DNA of 64,000 bases from CAVYXK01 sp963708245 (GTDB lineage: Bacteria; Pseudomonadota; Alphaproteobacteria; Acetobacterales; Acetobacteraceae), in contig OY970201.1 in NCBI GenBank assembly GCA_963708245.1, positions 1,674,001 through 1,738,000 of the forward strand, read 5' to 3'. A program made the translations under genes and the position numbers. The notes below the pieces were generated by a model. It was not told the origin of the DNA. It did not search any database and was given only the letters and a program-made list of their open reading frames with translations. Numbering within the stretch: the first letter of the stretch is position 1; each line of letters starts with the position of its first letter. This document shows positions 37,606-47,000 of this stretch, piece by piece.

Positions 37606-39261
37606 GTGGATTATCCCTATGATCTCGGCCGGTACTCCCGGACGGTGACCACCAGCTCGGCGGACGCCCAGCGCTGGTTCGACCGTGGCCTCAACTGGTG
37701 CTTCGGCTTCCACCACGAGGAGGCCGTCGCCTGCTTCGAGAAGGCGCTGGAGGCCGATCCGAACTGTGCCATGGCCCATTGGGGCATCGGCTACGCGGCC
37801 GGGCCGAACTACAACTTCCCCTGGGAACTGATGGATCCCGCCGGTAAAGCCGCGGCGCTCGCCCGCGCCTATGACTCCGCCCGCGCCGCCCTGGCGCTGG
37901 CCGGCAGGGTCAGCGCGCCCGAACGCGCGCTGATTGAGGCACTGCCCGCTCGCTACCCGCAGCGCGACCCGATAGACGACCAGCGCCCCTGGAACGATGC
38001 CTTTGCCGACGCCATGCGCCGCGCGCACCAGGCGCATCCCGACGACCTCGATCTACGGTGCATCTTTGTCGAAGCGATCCTCAACCGGACGCCCTGGCGC
38101 ATGTGGGACCTGCGTACCGGCGAGCCCGCGCCTGGCGCCGGCACGCTCGAGGCGCGCGAGGTACTCGAGTCCGCCTTCCGCGATCTGCCCGGGGCGATGA
38201 ACCATCCCGGCCTTCTGCATCTCCACGTCCACCTGATGGAAATGTCGCCGCATCCGGAGGCGGCGTTGGTCACCGGAGACCGGCTGCGCGAGCTGACCCC
38301 CGACATGGGCCACCTGGTGCACATGCCCACCCACATCGACATACAATGCGGCCACTACCGCGACGCGATGCACTGGAATCAGAAGGCGATCATCGCGGAC
38401 CGTAAGTTCTACGACCGCGCCGGGCCGATGAATTTCTATTCGGGCTACCGGATCCACAATTACCACTTCGCCGCCTACGGGGCCATGTTCCTCGGTCAGT
38501 ACGCGCCCGCTATTGCCGCCGCCGACGAGCTGATCGAAACAATGCCCGAGGAGATGCTGCGCATCCCCTCGCCGCCCATGGCCGATTTCTTTGAGAGTTA
38601 CGTTTCCATCAGGCAGCACGTCCTCATCCGCTTCGGCAAATGGCGTGAGATCATCGCGCAGGATCTGCCGGCGGACCACGAACTGTACTGCAACACCGTG
38701 GCGATGATGCATTACGCCAGGGGCGTGGCCCACGCCGCGCTGGGTGACGTCCCGGCGGCGGAAGCCGAACAGGCGCTATTCCGCGGGGCCGCGAAACGGG
38801 TGCCCAAGTCCCGGCAACTGCACAACGTGCCCTGCGTGCAACTGCTGGCCATCGCCGAGCAGATGCTGGAGGGTGAGATCGCCTATCGCCGCGGCGACCA
38901 CGACGCGGCCTTCTCCCGTCTCCGCGCCGCCATCGCACTGGAAGACGACCTGCCCTACGACGAGCCTTGGGGCTGGATGCAGCCGGTCCGCCACGCGCTC
39001 GGTGCGCTGCTGCTGGAGCAGGGCCGCGCGGCGGAGGCTGAGGCGGTCTATCGCGAGGATCTCGGCCTCGGCGGCGCACTGCCCCGCGCGCAGATCCATC
39101 CGGACAACCTGTGGGCGCTGCGCGGGCTGCTCGACTGCCTCGAACGGCGCGGCGAGACCGCGGAGGCGAGGCTCATTCGTCAGCGTGTGGACTTCGCCGC
39201 TGCCCGCGCCGATCTGCCGGTGTCGGTGTCCTGCTTCTGCGCCCGTGGCGAGGCCGCCTGA
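37606..39261 (+). CDS. TPR-repeat protein
   Basis: 551 residues from GTG 37606, chosen because GGAGGAG lies five bases upstream; a TTG at 37570 is the alternative. The start is DYPYDLGRYSRTVTT. Tetratricopeptide-like repeats appear at the N-terminus (DAQRWFDRGLNWCFGFHHEE, then AVACFEKALEADPNCAMAHW) and again near 360-520. His-rich middle segments (HLHVHLMEM, HIDIQCGHYRDA) are unusual for pure TPR and could bind metal. No signal peptide, so it is cytoplasmic. Function unknown. Confidence 0.85.
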   Translation: MDYPYDLGRYSRTVTTSSADAQRWFDRGLNWCFGFHHEEAVACFEKALEADPNCAMAHWGIGYAAGPNYNFPWELMDPAGKAAALARAYDSARAALALAGRVSAPERALIEALPARYPQRDPIDDQRPWNDAFADAMRRAHQAHPDDLDLRCIFVEAILNRTPWRMWDLRTGEPAPGAGTLEAREVLESAFRDLPGAMNHPGLLHLHVHLMEMSPHPEAALVTGDRLRELTPDMGHLVHMPTHIDIQCGHYRDAMHWNQKAIIADRKFYDRAGPMNFYSGYRIHNYHFAAYGAMFLGQYAPAIAAADELIETMPEEMLRIPSPPMADFFESYVSIRQHVLIRFGKWREIIAQDLPADHELYCNTVAMMHYARGVAHAALGDVPAAEAEQALFRGAAKRVPKSRQLHNVPCVQLLAIAEQMLEGEIAYRRGDHDAAFSRLRAAIALEDDLPYDEPWGWMQPVRHALGALLLEQGRAAEAEAVYREDLGLGGALPRAQIHPDNLWALRGLLDCLERRGETAEARLIRQRVDFAAARADLPVSVSCFCARGEAA

Positions 39262-39416
39262 GCGGCCCGGGGCCTGCGGCAGATCGGCTGGCCGCGATAG
39301 CGGTCGCGCCACCAGCATTCGTCCTGCACGTAGAATATTGTGCCGACCGGGATGACCCCCACGCCGGGCAGGTTGTGGCCGTCACGGCGGCGCTGCGCCG
39401 CGTATTGCCGGATCAT
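39180..39416 (-). CDS. Possible small protein
   Basis: 78 codons starting MIRQYAAQRRRDGHNLPGVG. The ATG at 39416 has a strong AGGAGG site (CAGGAGGGAAAC before ATG), and the first 45 residues (PVGTIFYVQDECWWRDRY) have a protein-like composition. The C-terminal part overlaps the 3' end of the TPR gene by 82 bases and may be a read-through tail. No family recognised. Confidence 0.4.
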   Translation of the reverse strand: MIRQYAAQRRRDGHNLPGVGVIPVGTIFYVQDECWWRDRYRGQPICRRPRAAQAASPRAQKQDTDTGRSARAAAKSTR

Positions 39417-39510
39417 GTTTCCCTCCTGAGACGGACGAGGATGTCTTGCCGAAACGCGGTCAGCCCGGTATCTGGGTCGGCGGCACGGTCTGTGCGCAAT
39501 TGCGCGATGA

Positions 39511-40494
39511 TCAGAACAACAGCGCTGGAGCGAGCGGATCGGCCGGGTCGCCCGGGATCTGCAGGTCGTAGACGGTATCCGGCGGCGCCGTGTGGGACGA
39601 CTTCATGACCGCCGCGTAGAACGAAAAAAAGCTGCCAGGCGGGTAGCGGATCAGTACGTCGCACTTCGCCAGCAGTAACATCTCCGTCAGGGCATCGTCG
39701 CGGCCGAGTGCCGCATGGCGCCCGAAATGCAATTCCCCCTCCCCGGATTCGCGGAACCGTTTGTCCCGGCAGATCACTCCAGGGACGCGATCGCGTATGG
39801 CAAGCTGCACGTCGGCGCTGTCGGTGCACAGGAACACTGGCGCCTCGGAGCCAAGCCTCGCGCGGGCTAGGTCGATTGCCCGACAGCAGCGCGCAATCGC
39901 GTCCTCGAAGGAGTCCCAATAGGGGGCATGGCCCATGATATCGCCCCCGTTGCCGTGACGCATATGCAAGCCGATCATGGGTTCTGGCCGCAGATAGGCG
40001 GCCTGGAAAGCGTCAACCATCGCCTGGACACTGGCGACTGGCTTCAGGCCACACAGAAAGCGATGTGCATCGCCTCGGGACCAGACGCCATCGTTCACAC
40101 AGGTATCGAACACGACGGTGTGGGCATCGACGTCCTGGCCTGAACGGATCAAGGCGACCGCCGCGTCGCGGTCCTCGGTCACCGTGCCGGGCGGACGCAG
40201 GAACGGCCAGGTCATGACGCGGTCGTCATCCCATAGCGGGGGATGACGGGGGGGCGGAAGCAATGCGCGCGCCATCAGATTATCGCCGATAAACGGAACC
40301 CCGGCGATCTCCCTCACGGGCTCGAAGCAATGGGGAAAGATGCTGCCGGAACCTGCCTGCATGTCGGCCCCATACCGCCAGTCAGCCACCAAGACCCGGC
40401 CGGTGCTGTGCGCGAACAGCCACGCCGCGCAAAGGCAGACGATCCGGTCACCAAGACCTGTCATGCGTATGGAAACGACGTACCGGTCCGCCAT
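39511..40494 (-). CDS. NodZ-like fucosyltransferase family protein
   Basis: 327 residues from ATG 40494. It has the N-terminal NodZ-type block SIRMTGLGDRIVCLCAAWLF, STGRVLVADWRYG and FPHCFEPVREIAG, and a C-terminal donor-binding block IGLHMRHGNGGDIMGHAPYW. NodZ is a GDP-fucose-dependent alpha-1,6-fucosyltransferase of GT-B type; the R-H-G-N segment fits the GDP-sugar pocket. Actual donor and acceptor are unknown, but a polysaccharide or glycan role is likely. It is near a large family 2 glycosyltransferase. Confidence 0.78.
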   Translation of the reverse strand: MADRYVVSIRMTGLGDRIVCLCAAWLFAHSTGRVLVADWRYGADMQAGSGSIFPHCFEPVREIAGVPFIGDNLMARALLPPPRHPPLWDDDRVMTWPFLRPPGTVTEDRDAAVALIRSGQDVDAHTVVFDTCVNDGVWSRGDAHRFLCGLKPVASVQAMVDAFQAAYLRPEPMIGLHMRHGNGGDIMGHAPYWDSFEDAIARCCRAIDLARARLGSEAPVFLCTDSADVQLAIRDRVPGVICRDKRFRESGEGELHFGRHAALGRDDALTEMLLLAKCDVLIRYPPGSFFSFYAAVMKSSHTAPPDTVYDLQIPGDPADPLAPALLF

Positions 40495-40822
40495 GTGCCT
40501 GCCGCGAGTTTCGCCGCGAAGAATCGTCGCGGCGGCCACACGCTACCAAGCTCGGGGGTCGACGCGAAGGCGCCCGGCCTATTTGGGCCCTTGCCAAGTC
40601 CAGTGGATGGATCGACTTCCACAATCTGCTCAGGATCAGCGGCGTCTGGAAGATCGCGAACGAGACCGCCACTCACAGCAGCAGGTAGGTTTCCCCAGTC
40701 GTAGTCGTCTGCGATCCGGCTCCCAACCGGATTCCTCCACACTTTTGGTGCAGCGTCGCCATCAATTCATGTTGCGTAGGGCCGGGACGCAACCTCGTTG
40801 TCCAGGGGTGGGCCGGCGCCCT
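40495..40822. other. Spacer between two glycosyltransferase genes
   Basis: A minus-strand open frame (40742..40461) starts MWRNPVGSRIADDYDWGN, but it has no ribosome-binding site I trust and overlaps the NodZ-like gene start, so I do not call it. No terminator or repeat was seen here except the palindromes just inside 40823..40900. Confidence 0.4.
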
Positions 40823-42889
40823 TCAAACCCAACCAGTCCGAGGGGTCCAGGGGACTTGTCCCCTGGCGGGGGGTGCAGGGGGGCAGAGCCCCCTGGCCTT
40901 CTGCCACGGCTTCATTCGGCGCGGCGGGAAGGCCAGCGCAAATCGCGGATCATCAAGCGATAAGTTTGGATTCCAGAACGGATCCGCCGCCAGCACATGA
41001 CCCCAGCGTCGACGCATATACGCGATCTCCTGTTTGAATCGCACCTGCTTCTGCGCTGTGTCGTCAGGCTCGCGCGACGTCGGTCCATAATGATAAAGCT
41101 CTGCGTACGGCGTCCACACATTCAACAGGCCGCTTTCCGCCAGCCGCAGGCAGAAATCCACGTCGTTGATGGTGGCTCCCAGCTTTGCTTCGTTAAAGCC
41201 GCCGACTTCCAGGAACGTAGCGCGGCGGATCATAAGGCAGGCGGCAGTCACGGCCGTCACGTTCCGTACCAACTGCAGATGGCCGCAGTAGCCCGGCGCG
41301 CCGCCGTCGCAGAACAGGAACTGGTGTCCGACAATTCCGCCGGCGCCCACCGTCATGCCGGCGTGCCGCACGCGGCCGTCAGGATAGAGCAGCTTGGCGC
41401 CGACCGCACCGGTCTCCGGCCGGATCGCATGCGATACCATCTCCCGCAGCCAGTCCTGCCGGATTACGTCGATGTCGTTGTTCAGCAGCAGAACAAGCTT
41501 TCCCCGTGCTTCCGCAACGCCGCGATTGATGAGCGCGGCATCGGTCAACGGCTCGGGATGGCGCAGCACGAGAATGCGCGACTCGCCGGAGAGCCGTTGC
41601 AGTAGAGCTAGTGTATCGGGCGCTTTGCTGTCGTGGTCGATGACGATCACCTCCAGCTCTCTATAGTCTGTGCGGTGCAGCACACCGTCGATGCATCGTG
41701 CCAGCCGGTGTGCATAATCGCCGGTCGGCACGACCACTGAAACGAGCGGCGGCGGGTCGGGGATCGGGTAGAAGATGCGGCTCCATTGCGGCAGGGCCGG
41801 CGCGGGCCCCACCACACCGTCTATGCCGATGCTGTCGAGGTGATCACTGAGCGCGCGTCGGGCGGCCATGACGCAACGATCGGGCTCTGTCTCCGAGAAC
41901 GATTGCAAGCGGGTTTTCCGGCGCCAGTGATAGAGCACGGCCGGAATGTGACGGATGCGGTCCCGCGCGCTGTGCGCCAGGATCCGTAATGCCAGGTCGT
42001 AATCCTGGCTGCCCTCCAGGCCGGCCCGGAACCCGCCAACCCGGCGCACCAGTTCGCTGCGGTACGCGGCGAAATGACTGATAAGATTGTGCTGGAGGAT
42101 CAGCTCCGGGTTCCAGCCGGGCTTGAAATACGGCATCGACCGCCGCCCGGACTCGTCGATCTGGTCTTCGTCGCTGAACACGATATCGGCGTCTGGATGC
42201 TCCACCAGTGCCGCGGCGACTTCATAAAGGGCCTGCGGCGGCAGCAGGTCGTCGTGGTCCACCAGCGCGATGAATCCACCGGTGGCCAGTTCGAGCGCGG
42301 AATTGCTGGCCACGGAGATATGCCCGTTCTCGCGGCGGCGGATAAGCTTGATCCGGGGCTCGGCGGCGCGCACCTGTTCCAGCAGCGTGGTAACAGCCGG
42401 ATCTGTCGAGGCGTCATCGGCGATGCACAGCTCCCAGTGCGGATAGAGCTGTTCGCGCACCGACGCGATAGCTTCGCCCAAGTGGCGCGGATCGGGATTG
42501 TACACCGGCATCAGTAAAGAGATCAGCGGCGGATCGGACCATTGCGCGATGTGCGTACGGATCCCGTGCCGGTCATCCTCGTTCAGACGGTCGAATTCTT
42601 CGATCCAGCTTTCATAGTGCCGCGCGATCGCCCATGCGTGTGAGCCGGACCGGTCCAGCAGATCAATCAGCCAAAGCGGGGCCGACCGAATGGCGGCGGC
42701 TCTGATGCCGCGCGGCAGCAGGCGTGATGCTGTGCGCAGGATATGCTTGGCCCGCCAGCTTGCAGAGCGGGGGATCGCATCCTGCCCCGCGTATAGGGCG
42801 GTGAGCTCGGCGTGTAGCCGGCTCGCTTGTGCGTTGTCGTCGGCACGGTGCGAGTGTGCAGTCAGCGGCTGCACCAGGCTCTCGTCCAT
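40823..42889 (-). CDS. Family 2 glycosyltransferase with two GT-A domains
   Basis: 688 residues from ATG 42889 (MDESLVQPLTAHSHRADDNA). First GT2 domain: LISLLMPVYNPDPRHLGEAI, CIADDASTD, LVDHDDLLPP and FSDEDQID. Second: VSVVVPTGDYAHRLARCIDG, VIVIDHDSK, LLLNNDIDVI and the acceptor end VDFCLRLAESGL. Such tandem GT2 enzymes elongate rhamnan or other surface glycans. The last 20 residues (CPPAPPARGQVPWTPRTGWV) are encoded by the palindromic repeat at the 3' end, so the natural C-terminus was probably shorter. Confidence 0.9.
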   Translation of the reverse strand: MDESLVQPLTAHSHRADDNAQASRLHAELTALYAGQDAIPRSASWRAKHILRTASRLLPRGIRAAAIRSAPLWLIDLLDRSGSHAWAIARHYESWIEEFDRLNEDDRHGIRTHIAQWSDPPLISLLMPVYNPDPRHLGEAIASVREQLYPHWELCIADDASTDPAVTTLLEQVRAAEPRIKLIRRRENGHISVASNSALELATGGFIALVDHDDLLPPQALYEVAAALVEHPDADIVFSDEDQIDESGRRSMPYFKPGWNPELILQHNLISHFAAYRSELVRRVGGFRAGLEGSQDYDLALRILAHSARDRIRHIPAVLYHWRRKTRLQSFSETEPDRCVMAARRALSDHLDSIGIDGVVGPAPALPQWSRIFYPIPDPPPLVSVVVPTGDYAHRLARCIDGVLHRTDYRELEVIVIDHDSKAPDTLALLQRLSGESRILVLRHPEPLTDAALINRGVAEARGKLVLLLNNDIDVIRQDWLREMVSHAIRPETGAVGAKLLYPDGRVRHAGMTVGAGGIVGHQFLFCDGGAPGYCGHLQLVRNVTAVTAACLMIRRATFLEVGGFNEAKLGATINDVDFCLRLAESGLLNVWTPYAELYHYGPTSREPDDTAQKQVRFKQEIAYMRRRWGHVLAADPFWNPNLSLDDPRFALAFPPRRMKPWQKARGLCPPAPPARGQVPWTPRTGWV
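40847..40895. repeat. Palindromic repeat forming the 3' end of the GT2 gene
   Basis: CCAGGGGAC-TT-GTCCCCTGG (40847..40866) is a perfect 9-bp hairpin, followed by CAGGGGG/CCCCCTG arms (about 40876..40895). The type (GGGTGCAGGGGGCAGAGCCCCCTGG-like) is a dispersed GC-rich element, cited here by position; it may also serve as a transcription terminator. Confidence 0.6.
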
Positions 42890-42954
42890 CTCGTGTCGGT
42901 CTTCGCTCACCGGCTGGTCTATAGCGGGTGATGGCGCGGAGCACAGGGGTGGGA

Positions 42955-42998
42955 GCCTCCCTCGGCCCCTCCCGCAAGGCCCCCGCAAGGGGAGGGGA
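42955..42998. repeat. REP-like palindrome upstream of mbfA
   Basis: CCCCTCCCGCAAGG and CGCAAGGGGAGGGG, in mirror arrangement, followed by GCCTGCGAGGCATTCGCA. This is the same pair of motifs as the blocks after the porin genes, in the other orientation. Confidence 0.55.
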
Positions 42999-43081
42999 GT
43001 TTACTTCGCTGAGCCTGCGAGGCATTCGCACCATTGCATGGTCGGCTTGACGTTGCCCGCGGGCGGCTCACATTTCCGCGT

Positions 43082-44038
43082 ATGCGCGATTTCTCCGAAC
43101 TCTCCGAGCGCGAGGTCCTCGCTCTGGCAATCGCCAGCGAGGAAGAGGATAGCCGCATCTATGCCGACATCGCTGAGGGCCTGCGCGAGAACTATCCCGG
43201 TTCGGCCAAGGTGTTCAGCGAGATGATGGAGGAGGAAGGCGAGCATCGCCGGCGTCTGCTCGAGCTCTACCGGCAGAAATTCGGTGAGCACATCCCGCTG
43301 ATCCGGCGCCAGGACGTGCGCGGCTTCCTCCACCGCAAGCCCGTCTGGCAGGTGCGTCCGCTGGGGCTCGACGCGGTGCGCAACCTGGCCGAGAGCATGG
43401 AGCTGGAGACCCAGGGGTTCTACCGCCGGGCCGCGACGCGCAGCGCCGACGCCTCGATCCGCGAGCTGCTCGGGGATCTGGCCGAGGCGGAGGTCGCGCA
43501 TGAGCGCATCGCCGGCAAGCTGGTGGCAGAGAACTTGCCCGGCCCAGTACGCGACGAAGAGGACAGGGCAGCGCGGCGTCAGTTCGTGCTGAGGGTGGTG
43601 CAGCCGGGCTTGGCCGGGCTGATGGATGGATCGGTCTCCACCCTGGCGCCGGTGTTCGCCTCGGCCTTCGCCACCGGCCGGTCCTGGGACGCGTTCCTGG
43701 TAGGGTTGGCCGCCTCGATCGGTGCCGGCATCTCGATGGGGTTTGCCGAGGCGCTGTCGGACAATGGCAGCCTCACCGGACGGGGGGCGCCGGTCGTCCG
43801 GGGCGCGATCACCGGCCTGATGACGACGATCGGCGGTATCGGCCACACCTTGCCGTTCCTGATCCCCGATTTTTGGACGGCTATGGCGGTCGCCATCGGC
43901 GTCGTGGTCGTCGAGCTTGGCGTGATCAGTTGGATCCGATGGAAATACATGGACACGCCCCCGCTCTCGGCGACGGTCCAGGTGGCGCTCGGCGGCGCCC
44001 TGGTCTTCGCCTGCGGCATCCTGATCGGCAATAGCTGA
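43082..44038 (+). CDS. mbfA: Membrane-bound ferritin MbfA, ferritin-VIT iron exporter
   Basis: 318 residues from ATG 43082. The N-terminal 165 residues form a rubrerythrin/ferritin-like four-helix domain with E-x-x-H motifs (ASEEEDSRIYADIAEGL, then MMEEEGEHRRRLLELY, and EAEVAHERI). A VIT1-type transporter domain follows (QPGLAGLMDGSVSTLAPVFA, GAGISMGFAEALSD) with five membrane helices. MbfA exports iron in alphaproteobacteria and protects against peroxide; it is usually repressed by Irr. I could not identify an Irr box upstream. Convergent with lhr. Confidence 0.93.
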   Translation: MRDFSELSEREVLALAIASEEEDSRIYADIAEGLRENYPGSAKVFSEMMEEEGEHRRRLLELYRQKFGEHIPLIRRQDVRGFLHRKPVWQVRPLGLDAVRNLAESMELETQGFYRRAATRSADASIRELLGDLAEAEVAHERIAGKLVAENLPGPVRDEEDRAARRQFVLRVVQPGLAGLMDGSVSTLAPVFASAFATGRSWDAFLVGLAASIGAGISMGFAEALSDNGSLTGRGAPVVRGAITGLMTTIGGIGHTLPFLIPDFWTAMAVAIGVVVVELGVISWIRWKYMDTPPLSATVQVALGGALVFACGILIGNS

Positions 44039-44059
44039 CCTGAACGGGTAGCCCCAATC

Positions 44060-47000
44060 TCAAGCCAGATCGGCGAGCATCCTGGGCGCAGCGGAACGCA
44101 GAAGCTGCTTGCGCATCTGCCACTGGCTGGCGGCGTCGGCCGTCGCGAGAAACTGTACCGCGCCCCCGATAAGGAACGCCACCGGCAAGCCGTTATGAAA
44201 CAGCAGACGGTTCCCGGTCAGCCCTGGCAGTCTCGGCCCTGGCGTGAGAATACCGGCTAGGTTGAGCGGGTCGGCACCCGATAGCGAGACCCACTCATCG
44301 CCAGACTGCTGGCGCCGTACTTCGCGTAGCTTGCCGATCGCCTCGGGCAACGCATACTGCTCGCCGGAGAATCCGGCAACGAAGCGTCCCCCGCGGATGT
44401 CTCCGCGCGCCTCCATGCGGCGATAGACGCGCAGCAGATCCCGCCAGGGCGGCAGCCAGTCAGCTTCTCGCGCAAGCAGGCGCCAGAACACGACGCCGTA
44501 GCGACGCAGCAGCGCGCGGGCGACATATTCGGTGGCGGCCTGCCGCGTCTGTGCCTGCGCCGCGTCGCTTTCCGGAATGGCGCGACGCGCCAGCGCCCAC
44601 CGGCCGGCGTCGTCCATGTCGAAGCTCAGAACGCGTCGTCGTCGTGTCGCACCGGCGAGTGGCTTGCGACGGTCTTCCGGCACCAGCAACGCGCGCAGGC
44701 CACCAAAACTATCCGATGTCACTAACCCGAGTGCCACCAGTTCACCGAGCGCCTCTTCCACCTGTGGACGCAGCAGGCCGGTCCCTTCCACCAGCTCATC
44801 GAAGAACGACGCCCCCTGCGTGCGCAGGCAGTTCGCCACCGCGAGCGCCCGCGGGCTTGGCTGCACGCCGTGCTCTGTCAGCGTCGAGAGCGAGGTCCAG
44901 AACGGCAGGTGTCGCCGCATCAACAGCGTGACCGGCGTCGTGCGCACCGGCGCTGCTGCACGCTCGCGCCCATTGCCGAGGCTGGACGTCGGCGTCAGCC
45001 GCGCCCAGGCGATCCGTCCCGCCAGGCATTGATCGTCCAACCAGGCCGTCTCGTACCCGGCGATGCGCGCCGGCAGAAGTTCCGTCTCCCATGCGCCGGC
45101 CGGTGCCTCGAACCCCTCTAGTAACGCGACCGTGGCGGTGAGCGCATCCGGTCCTTCCGGACGGGTCTCGTCCGTCAGATGGTGCCAAGCGAACAAGAAG
45201 CGCAGGAAGTCGCGCGCCGCGACCGGTTCTATCTCTGCACGCAGGCGGCGGATGGTGTAGTGGTGGATGCGGGCCAGCAGCCGCCGGTCGCACCACTCGT
45301 CCTGGTTGGTGCCGGGCGTGAAGCGCCCGCGCAATGCGAAGCCTTCCGTTTCAAGCGCAATCAATGCAGCGCCGATCTCGTCCGGCTCCAGTCCCAGCGG
45401 TACCGCGAGCGCGGTCTGCGTGACCGGACCCAGGCCCTCCAGGCGGCCGCGCAGGATCTCGGCCAGCGCCTCGTCCGGCGACCACACGCGCTGCGCCCGA
45501 TCTGCCGGTGGTGCGATGTCGGGCGCACACTGTGCCCCGGGCCACAAAGCCTGGAACTGCGCCAACCGCTCGGCAGCGATCCATAGGGACGAATGAGATG
45601 TGTCGAGGCGTGTGACGCGTTTGTCGCGCGCCAGCGCTGCCAGCCAGCCGTCCCATTCAGGAATGGCCTGCGCTTCCGGCGCGGTCAGGCAGCCAAGCCA
45701 CAGCAGCGCGTCGTGCAGTTCTTCGGCATTGGCAGGGTCCGGCCAGGCTTCGGTGCGCACCCGGGCAATCGCATCTGCATCGAGCCGGCCGAGCTCCGCC
45801 GCACTCTCCGGGGCCATCCAGCGTCGTGCCATGACCGCCTGCGTGCGCCGCTCTTCAAGCGGCGCGTCATCGAGGAACGCATAGGGTCGGGCCGACAACA
45901 CTTCCAGCGCGAGCGGCGAGGGCTGGGTCAGGTCGCAGGCAACCACGCGGATTTCGCCTCCTTCGAGCCGGGTCAGCAGCCGTTCCAGCCCGGTGATGTC
46001 CATCGCGTCATGCAGGCAGTCGGAGATGGTCTGGTTGGTCAGCGGATGGTCCGGTATCTCGCGCTCGCCAACCAAGTTCTCGGCGCAGGCGAGTTGGTCG
46101 GGGAACACTGCGGCGATCAGGTCCTCGGCTTCCATTCGTGCGAGTTGCGGGGCGACCTTCTTGCCGCCGCGAAAACGCGGCAGCGCCAGTGCGACCCCGG
46201 CCACCCAGCGCCAGCGAGTGGTGAACATCGGCGCATCCAACAAGGCCTCGATCAAAAGCGATCTGACGGTCTTGGCGTTCAGATAGCGCGCGACTTCCGC
46301 GAGCTCGAAGCTGTGGGCCGTCGTGAGCGACAGCACGATGTTGTCTTCGGTGGCCGCTGCCTGAAGTTCGAAGTTGAACTTGCGACAGAAACGCTTGCGC
46401 AATGCCAAGCCCCAGGCACGGTTGAGCCGGCTGCCAAACGGTGCGTGCACCACCAGTTGCATGCCGCCTGCTTCGTCGAAGAAGCGCTCCAGCACCAATG
46501 TCCCTTGCGTGGGCAGGCAGCCTAGCGCGGCGTGCGCAGCGCGCAGGAATTCGATGAGTTGCTCGGCGGCTGGGCCGGTCAGTCCGATCTCGGCGGTCAA
46601 CCAGCGTTCCACTGCGGCGCCCGTGGGGTCCGAACGCAGCCGCGCAGCGATCGCCGTCCGCAGGCGTGAGACCGACGCAGACAGCTCGTCAGTGCGGCCG
46701 GGCGCCTCGCCGAGCCAGAACGGGATGGTCGGTGGCTGGCCGTGCGCATCCTCCACCCGCACGATGCCGCGTTCGATGCGCATGATACGATAGGCGGTGT
46801 TGCCGAGCTGGAATATGTCGCCGGCCAGGCTCTCGACGGCGAAGTCCTCGTTGACGCTGCCGATCGTCTGGTTCTCGGGCTCGAGCACCACCTGATAGTC
46901 GGCGGTGTCCGGTATCGTGCCGCCAGATGTCAAGGCCGTCAGTCGCGCGCCGCGCCGCCCACGCAGCACGTGGTTGATTGCGTCATGATGGATCAGCGCG

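Noticed and set aside
40461..40742. 93-codon frame on the minus strand in front of the NodZ-like gene
   Set aside because: No usable ribosome-binding site, and it overlaps the start of the NodZ-like gene; composition partly protein-like, so it remains possible but unsupported.
42890..43081. Irr or Fur box for mbfA
   Set aside because: I looked for an AT-rich ICE-type or Fur palindrome; the region is GC-rich repeat and no match was convincing.
45593..46525. 310-codon open frame opposite lhr
   Set aside because: Shadow of the conserved Lhr C-terminal region; no ribosome-binding site and no recognisable domain.
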